NCBI RefSeq assembly: GCF_034674885.1
Contig: NZ_JAUCDS010000015.1
Span: 1 to 64,000 of the forward strand
DNA from: Castellaniella sp034674885
GTDB taxonomy: Bacteria > Pseudomonadota > Gammaproteobacteria > Burkholderiales > Burkholderiaceae_B
Length of the DNA stretch: 64,000 bases
Direction of reading: 5' to 3'
Both the position numbers and the translations under genes were made by a program. A model generated the notes under the pieces. That model made no database searches and had not been told where the DNA came from. It saw only the letters and a list, made by a program, of their open reading frames with translations. Below are positions 53,805-62,050 of this stretch, piece by piece (the stretch's first letter is position 1; each line of letters begins with the position of its first letter).

Positions 53805-54866
53805 ATGCACTCGCTCACACCCGAGTACCTTGCCGCGCTTCGCTTCGATGGCATCCAGGCCGCCACGTTGCGCACACTGGGCGAGTACCAGGGCAAGCAG
53901 CAACTCTACGCCGCGCAGTCGCCCGAAGCCCTCAAAGGCCTGCGCCAGATCGCGGTGGTGGAGTCCACCGAGTCGTCCAACCGGCTGGAAGGTGTTGTCG
54001 TAGCGCCCTCGCGGCTGAAGTCTCTGGTCATCCGCAACGCAACGCCAAAGAGTCGCTCGGAACAGGAGATCGCCGGCTACCGCGATGCCTTGGCGCTGAT
54101 CCACGAGTCCGCCACGCACATGCCCTTCAACGTGGGCGTAGTGCTGCAACTGCATACCCTGCTGTATCGCTACATGCCGCAGGCGGGGGGGCGCTGGAAA
54201 GCTACCAACAACGACATCATCGAGCGTCATCCCGATGGCACGTCACGGCTGCGCTTCCAGCCGGTCGCTGCGCACCTGACGCCGACGACCATGGCCGATC
54301 TGACCGGGCGCTACGCGACCGCGCTGGATCAGCACTTGGCTGATCCGTTGGTGCTTGTGCCACTGGCGATGCTCGACTTCCTGTGCATCCATCCTTTCCC
54401 AGATGGCAATGGCCGCATGTCCCGCTTATTGACCCTGCTGCTGCTCTACCACTTCGACTATGCCGTGGGCCGCTACATCAGCTTGGAACGCATCTTCGAG
54501 GAAACCAAGGAAAGTTATTACGAGACGCTGGAAGCCAGCTCGCAGGGCTGGCACCAGGGGCAGCACGACGTAAAGCCCTGGCTCGACTACTTCTGGGGTG
54601 CCTTGCTACGGGCCTACCGTGAGTTCGAGGAGCGTGTCGGCACCATAGAGCGCGGCCGCGGCAGTAAAGGCGACCGGGTGCGGACGGAAGTTCTGGGGCG
54701 CACCCTGCCGTTCTCGATTTCCGAGATTGAAGAGGCCTGCCCGGGCGTGAGCCGGGACATGGTACGGCTGGTATTGCGGGCAATGAAGTCAGAGGGACTG
54801 ATCGAATCGACCGGCAAGGGGCGTGGAGCAAAGTGGCTTCGCATCAATCAAGGCGGTGAGAAATGA
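53805..54866 (+). CDS. Fic-family protein with N-terminal inhibitory motif and C-terminal winged helix
   Basis: Fic-fold enzyme that usually transfers AMP from ATP to a hydroxyl of a target protein. The 353-residue protein has the inhibitory helix motif SNRLEG (S/TxxxE-G, near residue 50), making it a class II, intramolecularly inhibited Fic. The active site HPFPDGNGRMSR lies near residue 195 and is intact. A C-terminal winged-helix-like domain (about 285-350, with SISEIEEACPGVSRDMVRLVLRAM) suggests DNA binding. It is the only complete gene in the integrated relic, behind an array of regularly spaced motifs it may itself read. Confidence 0.88.
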   Translation: MHSLTPEYLAALRFDGIQAATLRTLGEYQGKQQLYAAQSPEALKGLRQIAVVESTESSNRLEGVVVAPSRLKSLVIRNATPKSRSEQEIAGYRDALALIHESATHMPFNVGVVLQLHTLLYRYMPQAGGRWKATNNDIIERHPDGTSRLRFQPVAAHLTPTTMADLTGRYATALDQHLADPLVLVPLAMLDFLCIHPFPDGNGRMSRLLTLLLLYHFDYAVGRYISLERIFEETKESYYETLEASSQGWHQGQHDVKPWLDYFWGALLRAYREFEERVGTIERGRGSKGDRVRTEVLGRTLPFSISEIEEACPGVSRDMVRLVLRAMKSEGLIESTGKGRGAKWLRINQGGEK

Positions 54867-54906
54867 AGACTAGAAGAAGTATTTTCAGCCTCGACATCCG
54901 CGACGA

Positions 54907-55347
54907 TCACACTTGCGGCAACGTGCCCGCGTTCCAGACTGAGGAAATGGCCGCAGGTAGGGCGCTTTCGTGAACCTGATACAGCTCGCTGAGAACATGG
55001 CCGGTCAACGGATCGCGTTGCTGGCCCATCAGACTGATCCAGCCCGTCAGCCGAAGCACGACGAGAACGCGCCGGGCCGTCTCGTACCCGGCCCGCTGCC
55101 CCAGCGGGGTAGAGGTGAGATAGCGACGCAACTGCCCCAGGTTTGCCAGCGGACTGATGCCCTCCGCAGAGCGCAGCATGCGCAGCACCTGCCAGCCATT
55201 GCGCTCCAGCGGCGTGAGGCGAGCATCGAGCATGAGCGAGGCGGGCGTGGTGAACAGGGCATCTGCCCCAGCGGGTTGTGGCGGGTGTGATGGTCTGCCA
55301 TGAGAGTTCTCCGAGGTCTGGGCCCCAGCGGCCCGTTCCCCTGCATC
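54907..55347 (-). pseudogene. Fragment of STY4528-like island replication protein
   Basis: The open frame on the minus strand (first ATG at 55233, frame open from 55347) contains ADALFTTPASLMLDARLTPL, RNGWQVLRMLRSAEGISPL and QRDPLTGHVLSELYQVHE. From memory these match the middle of STY4528-type proteins encoded on SPI-7/PAGI-like integrative islands. The N-terminus is cut by a stop at 55348-55350 and the C-terminus ends in a short unrelated tail. It appears to be a non-functional remnant of the element's former replication or regulation module. Confidence 0.6.
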
Positions 55348-55466
55348 TCATCGCGTACCGTTCCAGGCGTCAGCCAACAATGCGGTCTGCGCCACAACCG
55401 TTTTATCCGACAGGGCACAGCCCTGGCACCGGCATCCAGACTGATCTATCATCCTGATACCCCTAT

Positions 55467-55485
55467 GGGGGTACAACTGGGGGTA
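55467..55485. repeat. GGGGGTA-N5-GGGGGTA repeat near the right end
   Basis: Copies at 55467-55473 and 55479-55485 have the same 12-nt spacing as the left pair. An inverted TACCCC lies at 55458-55463. The region 55352-55570 holds no gene otherwise. Confidence 0.55.
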
Positions 55486-55570
55486 CTTCCAGCGTTCCCC
55501 CCAAAGGCCGTGGCTCAATTTCCCCGCGAAACCTAGTATTCACGGCCCTTTGCCGACCGATCAACGTTTA

Positions 55571-55588
55571 AACGTGTGATCAACGTCT
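55571..55588. repeat. Right attachment-site repeat (attR)
   Basis: Exact copy of the 18 bp at 52935-52952. Just upstream, ACGTTTAAACGT (55564-55575) is a perfect palindrome and GATCAACGT occurs a second time from 55559. This could be integrase core-site structure. Confidence 0.75.
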
Positions 55589-56160
55589 AAGCCGGCCAAT
55601 CAGATCCGGGACGGGGCCGAGTCGTCCGGATCCACTCGCCTCCACTCGCGACCGGGTCCACTGTCTGGGCGGTGAGGGTTTCCGTAGCCTGTAGAGGCCA
55701 TGTCCTGCCCGGGCGCTGGCCGGACGCGTCACCACAATCTCTCGGCCCATGCCCGGCATATCTATATGCTTATCGGTCGTCTTATAACTGATAGTTTTAC
55801 CGCGTTTGCTGTCAGTGCCGCAAAGCAGACATCCAATTCCTTTTGGTGTCTCCTAATAGAGATGTCATAGGGAAATACCTAATAAAAATGTGGCATTCTC
55901 CTGCTGTAAAGCATACCCATTTGCTTTCGTGTGTGGTTAAATTACTTCCAGTGGTTAGATGTCGTACGTCATATCAGTAAATTTGTCAGGCAACGAACTC
56001 GTTGTCACCTGATTATCTGTATTGAGATGTCCTCGTCCATGTTCGTCGATAGCAGCGTGCGCGTATATGCGTGACGTAAAGACTTGTGGGGAGTCCTCAG
56101 CTGCAACAGATCAGTATCCAGCGACATACTGACCCAAAAAACAATCCAGAGGAGAGATAC
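55589..56160. other. Gene-free A+T-richer region upstream of second TRAP operon
   Basis: No credible coding frame is seen over 570 nt. The second half is clearly A+T-richer than its surroundings. Two perfect dyads stand out: GCATAT-CT-ATATGC at 55756-55769 and CAACGA-AC-TCGTTG at 55991-56004, the latter flanked by TCAGG and CCTGA. They are candidates for regulator binding to the TRAP promoter, but no regulator gene is adjacent. Confidence 0.5.
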
Positions 56161-57135
56161 ATGATTTATAGAATGTGCGGTGTCGGAGTCCTTGCAGCGG
56201 CCCTTTTCGTCCCGATGGCTTCAGGGGCGGCGACGATGACGCTTCGAGCATCGGATGTCCATCCGACCGGGTTTCCTACGGTCGCGGCGATCGAGAGCAT
56301 GGGCAAGAAGCTTGAAGCTGCCACCGATGGCCGTATCAAGTTGCAGATGTTTGCGAGTGGCGTCCTGGGAACCGACAAGGCGGTGGTTGAGCAGGTTCAG
56401 GTCGGCGCGGTTCAGATCGCTCGTATTTCACTCGGTGAAGTCGGCCCCGTCGTGCCTGATGTGAATGTTTTCAACATGCCGTTTGTGTTTCGTGATGAAG
56501 CGCATATGCGCAAGATCATTGACGGCCCGATTGGTGACGAAATGCTCGCCAAAATCACCAACAGCCCGGCCAAGCTGGTCGCGCTTGGGTGGATGGATAG
56601 CGGTTCGCGCAGCGTCTATGCTAAAAAGCCGATCAAGACGCCAGCCGATATGCACGGCCTGAAAATTCGTACGATCGGCAATGCGGTATTCCTCGATACC
56701 ATGAACGCGATGGGTGGGAATGGGATCTCGATGAGCTTTGGTGAGGTCTATAGCGCGCTGCAGACGGGTGTTATTGACGCCGCCGAAAACAATTCTCCCA
56801 GCCTGTATACCTCGAATCATTACACGATCACCCCGTTCTATAGCCAGACCAATCATTTGATCATTCCAGAGATCTTCGTCATGTCAAAGGTGACGTGGGA
56901 CAAATTATCCAAGGAAGATCAGGCACTGGTAAAAAAACTTTCCCGCGAAGCCCAGGCCGAGGAGCGAGTTTTGTGGGATAAGACGGTTGTGGACAGCAAT
57001 GAAAAACTCAAGGCAGCCGGCGTGAAGTTCTCGGATGTTGACCGCCAGGCGTTCTATGAGGCGACGGCCGGCATTCGTGCCAAGTATGGTGAGCCCTATA
57101 AGGATCTCATCGCGCGTATCGAAGCCGTTCAATAA
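56161..57135 (+). CDS. dctP: TRAP transporter substrate-binding protein (DctP family)
   Basis: Periplasmic receptor of the second TRAP importer, 324 residues from the ATG at 56161, behind GAGGAGAG. The signal peptide spans about 1-23 (cut near SGA). The substrate-clamping Arg is probably in HGLKIRTIGNAVF near residue 160, followed by SFGEVYSALQTGVIDAAENN, a strong DctP signature. Codon use is less G+C-biased than in the first TRAP system, so the two were probably acquired separately. Confidence 0.92.
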   Translation: MIYRMCGVGVLAAALFVPMASGAATMTLRASDVHPTGFPTVAAIESMGKKLEAATDGRIKLQMFASGVLGTDKAVVEQVQVGAVQIARISLGEVGPVVPDVNVFNMPFVFRDEAHMRKIIDGPIGDEMLAKITNSPAKLVALGWMDSGSRSVYAKKPIKTPADMHGLKIRTIGNAVFLDTMNAMGGNGISMSFGEVYSALQTGVIDAAENNSPSLYTSNHYTITPFYSQTNHLIIPEIFVMSKVTWDKLSKEDQALVKKLSREAQAEERVLWDKTVVDSNEKLKAAGVKFSDVDRQAFYEATAGIRAKYGEPYKDLIARIEAVQ

Positions 57136-57149
57136 GCCGATCTGTGGTT

Positions 57150-57178
57150 GGCCCACGGCGCGGGCTGCGCCGTGGGCC
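57150..57178 (+). other. Perfect hairpin between second dctP and dctQ
   Basis: A 12-bp perfect stem (GGCCCACGGCGC / GCGCCGTGGGCC) with GGGCT loop and no T-run. Likely a message-stabilising element that raises receptor yield over the permease subunits. Confidence 0.65.
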
Positions 57179-57206
57179 TCTCTCGCCCCGCTGACAGGAA
57201 TTTGCT

Positions 57207-57734
57207 ATGGCCGATTTGTATACGCGCCTGATGGATAAGCTGTATCTTTTTTGCATCTGGATTTCCGCGATATCGATTCTCTTTATGTCGCTGATCATCC
57301 CCTGGGAAGTGTTTGCACGCTATGTCTGGGGGCATGGCGTGCGCTGGCCCGAGCCGGTAGCGACCATGTTGATGGTGTTGTTTACCTTCTTGGGCGCTGC
57401 GGCCAGCTACCGGGCGGGGTCGCACATCGCGGTGGCCATGGTCACCGATCGCATGCCCCGCGCATTGCAGGCGGCGACGGCCAAATTGGTCGATCTGTTG
57501 ATGCTCGTGATCAATGTATTCATTCTGGTGTGGGGGTTTTCGCTGTGCATGGGCACCATGCATCAAACGATCAGCGCACTGCCATGGATGCCCGTTGGCG
57601 TCACTTATCTGCCTCTGCCGACAGGCGCGCTGTTTACCCTGCTGTTCGTCATCGAACGCCTCTGCCTGGGTTCGCAGGCCGAGCGGCCAGTGGTCAAGCG
57701 TGAAGAGGATCTTGCTGTTGAAGGAGTCTTGTAA
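57207..57734 (+). CDS. dctQ: TRAP transporter small permease (DctQ family)
   Basis: Small membrane subunit, 175 residues with four hydrophobic segments (about 15-38, 52-72, 90-112 and 132-152). The family block around WEVFARYVWGHGVRWPEP matches the DctQ segment between helices one and two. ACAGGAATTTGCT precedes the ATG. The stop overlaps dctM by 1 nt. Confidence 0.88.
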   Translation: MADLYTRLMDKLYLFCIWISAISILFMSLIIPWEVFARYVWGHGVRWPEPVATMLMVLFTFLGAAASYRAGSHIAVAMVTDRMPRALQAATAKLVDLLMLVINVFILVWGFSLCMGTMHQTISALPWMPVGVTYLPLPTGALFTLLFVIERLCLGSQAERPVVKREEDLAVEGVL

Positions 57735-59017
57735 TGGACATCCTTGTGCTGTTGGGAAGTTTCTTTGTGCTCATGATCATCGGCATGCCGGTCGCCTATG
57801 CACTCGCGCTGGCATCGCTGGTTGGCGCGTTGTGGATAGGCCTGCCGCTGGAAGCGATCATGATTCAGATCGCCAGCGGTGTGAATATGTTCTCGCTGCT
57901 GGCAATCCCGTTCTTTGTCCTGGCGGGGGCAATCATGGCCGAGGGGGGTATGTCCCGCCGCTTGGTGGCATGCGCGGCCGTCTTTGTCGGGTTCATTCGT
58001 GGGGGGCTGTCCCTGGTCAATATTTTGGCTTCGACATTCTTCGGAGCGATCTCCGGCTCGTCGATTGCCGATACTGCGTCGATCGGGTCGGTCTTGATCC
58101 CCGAGATGGAAAAGAAAGGGTATCCCCGCGATTTCTCCACCGCCGTTACGGTCAGCGGATCGGTGCAGGCTATTCTGATCCCGCCCAGCCATAATGCTGT
58201 CATTTATTCGCTGGCTGCGGGCGGGTCGATTTCGATTGCCAGCCTGTTTGTTGCGGGTGTGCTGCCGGGGCTGCTTTTGGGGCTGACCTTATCCGGGTTA
58301 TGCCTGTTCATGGCCAGGAAGCGCAATTTCCCGAAAGGTGAGCGCATTCCTTTGCGGCAGGCACTGCATATCTGCCTGGACGCCTTGTGGGGATTGATGA
58401 CGATGGTCATCATCCTGGGGGGGATATTGTCGGGTATTTTCACCGCCACAGAATCAGCAGCAATTGCCGTGGTGTGGGCGTTCTTCGTAACCATGTTCGT
58501 ATATCGCGACTACAAGTGGAAGGACCTTCCCAAGCTGGCGCACCGTACCGTAAAGACTGTGACGATCGTCATGATCCTTATCGGGTTTGCCGCGAGCTTT
58601 GGCTACGTCATGACCTTGATGCAGATTCCCCTAAAGATTACGACGTATTTTGCGACGGTCTCGGATAATCGATATGTCATTCTCTTGATGATCAACGTCC
58701 TGCTCCTGTTCCTTGGGACGCTGATGGACATGGCGCCGCTGATACTGATTTTGACGCCCATACTTTTGCCGGTCGTGACATCGATGGGTGTGGATCCGGT
58801 TCACTTCGGCATGATCATGATGGTCAATCTCGGCATGGGCCTGATTACTCCGCCCGTAGGTGCGGTTCTTTTTGTCGGCAGCGCGGTTGGAAAGCTTTCC
58901 ATCGAGAAAGTGGTCAGATCCTTGTACCCGTTCTATGGCGCCTTGGTCCTGGTCCTGCTCCTGGTTACGTATGTTCCTGCCCTGTCGTTGTGGCTCCCGA
59001 GCTTCCTGGCGCACTGA
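57734..59017 (+). CDS. dctM: TRAP transporter large permease (DctM family)
   Basis: Polytopic permease subunit, 427 residues with about 12 membrane segments. Conserved blocks include FFGAISGSSIADTASIGSVLIPEM near residue 100-125 in two adjoining parts, and LITPPVGAVLFVGSAVG near 370. AAGGAG precedes the ATG by 6 nt. It completes the second TRAP system. The EamA exporter and phosphoglycerate dehydrogenase genes follow on the same strand. Confidence 0.92.
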   Translation: MDILVLLGSFFVLMIIGMPVAYALALASLVGALWIGLPLEAIMIQIASGVNMFSLLAIPFFVLAGAIMAEGGMSRRLVACAAVFVGFIRGGLSLVNILASTFFGAISGSSIADTASIGSVLIPEMEKKGYPRDFSTAVTVSGSVQAILIPPSHNAVIYSLAAGGSISIASLFVAGVLPGLLLGLTLSGLCLFMARKRNFPKGERIPLRQALHICLDALWGLMTMVIILGGILSGIFTATESAAIAVVWAFFVTMFVYRDYKWKDLPKLAHRTVKTVTIVMILIGFAASFGYVMTLMQIPLKITTYFATVSDNRYVILLMINVLLLFLGTLMDMAPLILILTPILLPVVTSMGVDPVHFGMIMMVNLGMGLITPPVGAVLFVGSAVGKLSIEKVVRSLYPFYGALVLVLLLVTYVPALSLWLPSFLAH

Positions 59018-59108
59018 TGCGTGGAATGGGGTGGAATAAGGCAGGGAAATGGGCCGGCGTGCCCGATCGCGCAGATTCTTCAGCTAGCACTACACGGAAC
59101 CCAAAGCA

Positions 59109-60035
59109 TTGACTTCACTAAACCTTCCCCGGACCCCCGGTTTTTCCCGTTATGCGGCCGTCGGTATCTTGTTGGGCGTGGGCAGCCTCTTTGCCGCCAA
59201 CCATATCGCCGCCCGCATCGCATTCGATGACGACGCTGGTCTGCTGCTCGCCATCCTGTTTCGTTCGGGCTTGAGCTTGCTGGTCCTGCTGGGGCTCGTG
59301 TTCTGGCAGCGGCAGGCGCTGCGCCTGCCTGCCGGGGTGGCACGCTGGCAGCTCATCCTCGGGTTGCTGATCGCCGTACAAAGCCTCTGCCTGTATTCCG
59401 CAGTTGCGCGTATCCCTGTCGCTCTCGCCTTGCTGATCGGTAATACCTTTCCGATCCTGCTCGCGCTGCTCACCTGGGCGTTGGGCGGCAAACCGCCCAC
59501 TCGCCGCGCTTGCCTGCTGATGGGCCTGATTCTGGTGGGACTGATCTTTGTCCTGGATTTGCCTGCCAGAATGGCTTCCGGGGTGGAGTTGGGCCCCCAG
59601 TGGGTCATTGGCACCGCCTGCGCTTTTGGAGCGGCCTGCGTATTCTCCGTCGGCTTGTGGATCACTGAGCACCGGCTCTCCGTCTTGCCGGGTGCCGTGC
59701 GCAGCATGTACACGATCCTGGTGGTGTTTTGCAGCATGCTCGTCGCGGGCGTGGCGGGCTTCGTGCCGGGTGGCATGAACCTGCCTGCGAGTGATGCCGG
59801 CTGGTGGGCCTTGGCCGCGTTGGGTACGCTTTATACCCTGGCGTTCTCTATTTTGTTCGTCTATGTGCCGCGCCTGGATATGGCCCGCAATGCCCCGGTC
59901 ATGAATATCGAGCCGGTGACCAGCCTGTTCTTGGGCTGGGTCATTCTCGAGCAGGTGTTCAACGGCCGGCAGCTGTTGGGCGGCGCCATTGTATTGGGGG
60001 GCATTGTCCTGCTCGCCTACTCGCACAAACGCTGA
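59109..60035 (+). CDS. EamA/DMT-superfamily transporter
   Basis: Ten-helix drug/metabolite transporter, 308 residues, with two EamA repeats (about 15-140 and 165-300). The family pattern is clear in LALLIGNTFPILLALLTWAL and in MNIEPVTSLFLGWVILEQ. Such proteins often export amino acids or related metabolites. The start is a TTG at 59109 without a strong ribosome site; no better start is close. It lies 91 nt after dctM. Confidence 0.83.
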   Translation: MTSLNLPRTPGFSRYAAVGILLGVGSLFAANHIAARIAFDDDAGLLLAILFRSGLSLLVLLGLVFWQRQALRLPAGVARWQLILGLLIAVQSLCLYSAVARIPVALALLIGNTFPILLALLTWALGGKPPTRRACLLMGLILVGLIFVLDLPARMASGVELGPQWVIGTACAFGAACVFSVGLWITEHRLSVLPGAVRSMYTILVVFCSMLVAGVAGFVPGGMNLPASDAGWWALAALGTLYTLAFSILFVYVPRLDMARNAPVMNIEPVTSLFLGWVILEQVFNGRQLLGGAIVLGGIVLLAYSHKR

Positions 60036-60114
60036 TGGCCTGTCACATGACGGTGATGGCCTTTATAGAGCCGAAAGACGTCAAATCAATTTTTACTCTT
60101 GCTTGGGATGCTTC

Positions 60115-61314
60115 ATGACCCGGATAGTCCTATTCGAAAACATACACGCCAGTGCCAAAGAAGTTTTTGTGGCGGCGGGCTTCGATGATATCGTCACCTA
60201 CGGGAGCGCCTTGCCCCCCGACCAGCTGCTTGACGCGTTGCGGGGCGCGCAGGTCGTGGGCATTCGGTCTCGCACGCATCTCGACCAGGCGACACTCTCG
60301 AGCCTGCCGGACTTGCGGGCGATCGGTTGTTTTTGCATCGGGACAAATCAGGTCGATCTGGAGGCCGCCGCACTGAAGGGAATCCCGGTATTCAACGCGC
60401 CATTCTCCAACACGCGTTCGGTCGCCGAGATGGTGCTGGGCGAGGCAATTCTGCTGTTGCGTCGCATCCCCGAAAAGAACGCCCGGGTGCACGAGGGGTT
60501 CTGGGACAAGACTGCTGACGGTGCGTACGAGGCGCGTGGCAAGACCCTGGGGGTCGTCGGCTATGGCAATATCGGTTCTCAGGTCGGGATTCTGGCCGAG
60601 TCGGTCGGCATGCGTGTCCTCTATCATGACGTTGAAGCCAAGCTGCCGCTGGGCAATGCCCATGCCAGCAGCACCCTCAAGAAATTCCTCGCACAAGTGG
60701 ATGTCCTGACCTTGCATGTCCCGGGGGGCAAGGAAACAGCCAATTTGATAGACGCAGAGGTAATTGCCGCGATGAAGCCGGGTTCTATCCTGATCAATGC
60801 GTCGCGTGGGACCGTTGTCGATATCGCCGCCTTGCATCGTGCACTCAAATCCGGACATCTCTCGGGCGCTGCTGTTGATGTCTTTCCTGCAGAGCCCAAG
60901 AGCCGTGACGAACCTCTCGACAGCCCGTTGCGCGGTCTGTCCAACGTGATCCTGACGCCGCACATCGGGGGCAGCACCCAGGAATCCCAGGAAAATATCG
61001 GTCGCGAGGTTGCTGAACAACTCAAGCGCTATGTGGCCAGCGGCACGACCAAGGGATCGGTCAATTTTCCCGAGATTTCCTACCACGAGCAGAAGGGAGT
61101 GGCGCGAATCGTCCATATCCATCAGAACGTGCCGGGAGCCATGGGCGCGCTCAGCAATCTGATAGGGGAGTACGGCTTGAACATTGTCAGTCAACAGCTG
61201 CAGACGCGGGGCAAGATCGGTTATGCCATTACGGATGTCGATGGAGAGGTCACCGATCAGTTTGTCGAGAGCTTGCGCGGGCATCCGGTCACGCTACGTT
61301 GCGGTCGGGTTTGA
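60115..61314 (+). CDS. serA: D-3-phosphoglycerate dehydrogenase
   Basis: NAD-dependent 2-hydroxy-acid dehydrogenase, first step of serine synthesis. The ATG at 60115 gives 399 residues. Visible are the substrate Arg region VGIRSRTHLD, the Rossmann motif GVVGYGNIGSQVG, the catalytic Arg in NASRGTVVD, the Glu in FPAEPKS and the His in TPHIGGSTQES. A C-terminal ACT domain (about 325-399) indicates serine feedback. Sequence and length match the E. coli SerA type, but its TRAP and EamA neighbours allow a role on another 2-hydroxy acid. Confidence 0.88.
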   Translation: MTRIVLFENIHASAKEVFVAAGFDDIVTYGSALPPDQLLDALRGAQVVGIRSRTHLDQATLSSLPDLRAIGCFCIGTNQVDLEAAALKGIPVFNAPFSNTRSVAEMVLGEAILLLRRIPEKNARVHEGFWDKTADGAYEARGKTLGVVGYGNIGSQVGILAESVGMRVLYHDVEAKLPLGNAHASSTLKKFLAQVDVLTLHVPGGKETANLIDAEVIAAMKPGSILINASRGTVVDIAALHRALKSGHLSGAAVDVFPAEPKSRDEPLDSPLRGLSNVILTPHIGGSTQESQENIGREVAEQLKRYVASGTTKGSVNFPEISYHEQKGVARIVHIHQNVPGAMGALSNLIGEYGLNIVSQQLQTRGKIGYAITDVDGEVTDQFVESLRGHPVTLRCGRV

Positions 61315-61347
61315 CGGCGCTTAGCGTTTCCTCGGAACTCTGGCAGA

Positions 61348-61965
61348 ATGCGCGGCATGAATCTTCCCGCCGATCTGATCGATTTCCTGCCCTGTCCAAC
61401 GCCCGAGGCCTGGGTGCGGGCTGCGCTGGCGCAGCAGGACATCCTGCTGCTGGACCACCGCAACTGCGAACTGAAGGCGGCGGCGAGCGCCATGAGCCTG
61501 ATTGCGCGCTATGGCCAGGATACGGAACTGTCCATGGCGCTGTCGAAACTGGCGCGGGAAGAACTGGTGCACCACGAACAGGTCCTGCGCATCCTGAAGC
61601 GGCGCGGCATTGCCTTAAGGCCATTGACGGCCAGCCGTTATGCGGCGGGCCTGCGCAAGGCGGTGCGCACCCATGAACCGGCCAAGCTCGTAGATACCCT
61701 GATTGTCGGCGCCTTCATCGAGGCCCGTTCCTGCGAACGTTTTGCCGCGCTGGTGCCGCATCTGGACGAGGAGCTGGCGACCTTCTATGCCGGCCTGCTG
61801 CAGTCCGAAAGCCGCCACTATCAGGGCTATCTGCGGTTTGCGCAGCGCTTTGGAGAGGCCGGGGATGTGGAACGATCCGTCCAGCGGATCCGCCAAGTGG
61901 AACAGGGGCTGATCGAATCTCCTGACCCGGAATTCCGTTTTCACAGCGGATGTCCCGCAGGCTGA
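61348..61965 (+). CDS. miaE: tRNA-(ms2io6A) hydroxylase MiaE
   Basis: Nonheme diiron monooxygenase hydroxylating the isopentenyl side chain of modified A37 in UNN-reading tRNAs. The 205-residue ferritin-like protein has diiron ligands in CELKAAASAM, LAREELVHHEQVL, FIEARSCERF and SESRHYQGY. A second in-frame ATG at 61357 (MNLPADLIDFLP) is an equally good start. It lies 33 nt after serA but is probably independently expressed. Confidence 0.9.
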   Translation: MRGMNLPADLIDFLPCPTPEAWVRAALAQQDILLLDHRNCELKAAASAMSLIARYGQDTELSMALSKLAREELVHHEQVLRILKRRGIALRPLTASRYAAGLRKAVRTHEPAKLVDTLIVGAFIEARSCERFAALVPHLDEELATFYAGLLQSESRHYQGYLRFAQRFGEAGDVERSVQRIRQVEQGLIESPDPEFRFHSGCPAG

Positions 61966-62050
61966 GCCGACCGTCGCAGTCGCGAGGCCGGGTGGCGGAT
62001 GCTGCTTTTGGATGGACGGACGAGCGAACGGGGCGCAGGACGTCTGAACG

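Noticed and set aside
54848..55418. Two further minus-strand frames overlapping the island-replication fragment
   Set aside because: They are Arg/Pro/Cys-rich and in different frames from the segment that shows family-like sequence; they are shadows.
55589..61314. Including the second TRAP-EamA-SerA block in the integrative element
   Set aside because: The 18-bp direct repeats end at 55588 and I saw no third copy near 61314, so the element as defined does not include it.
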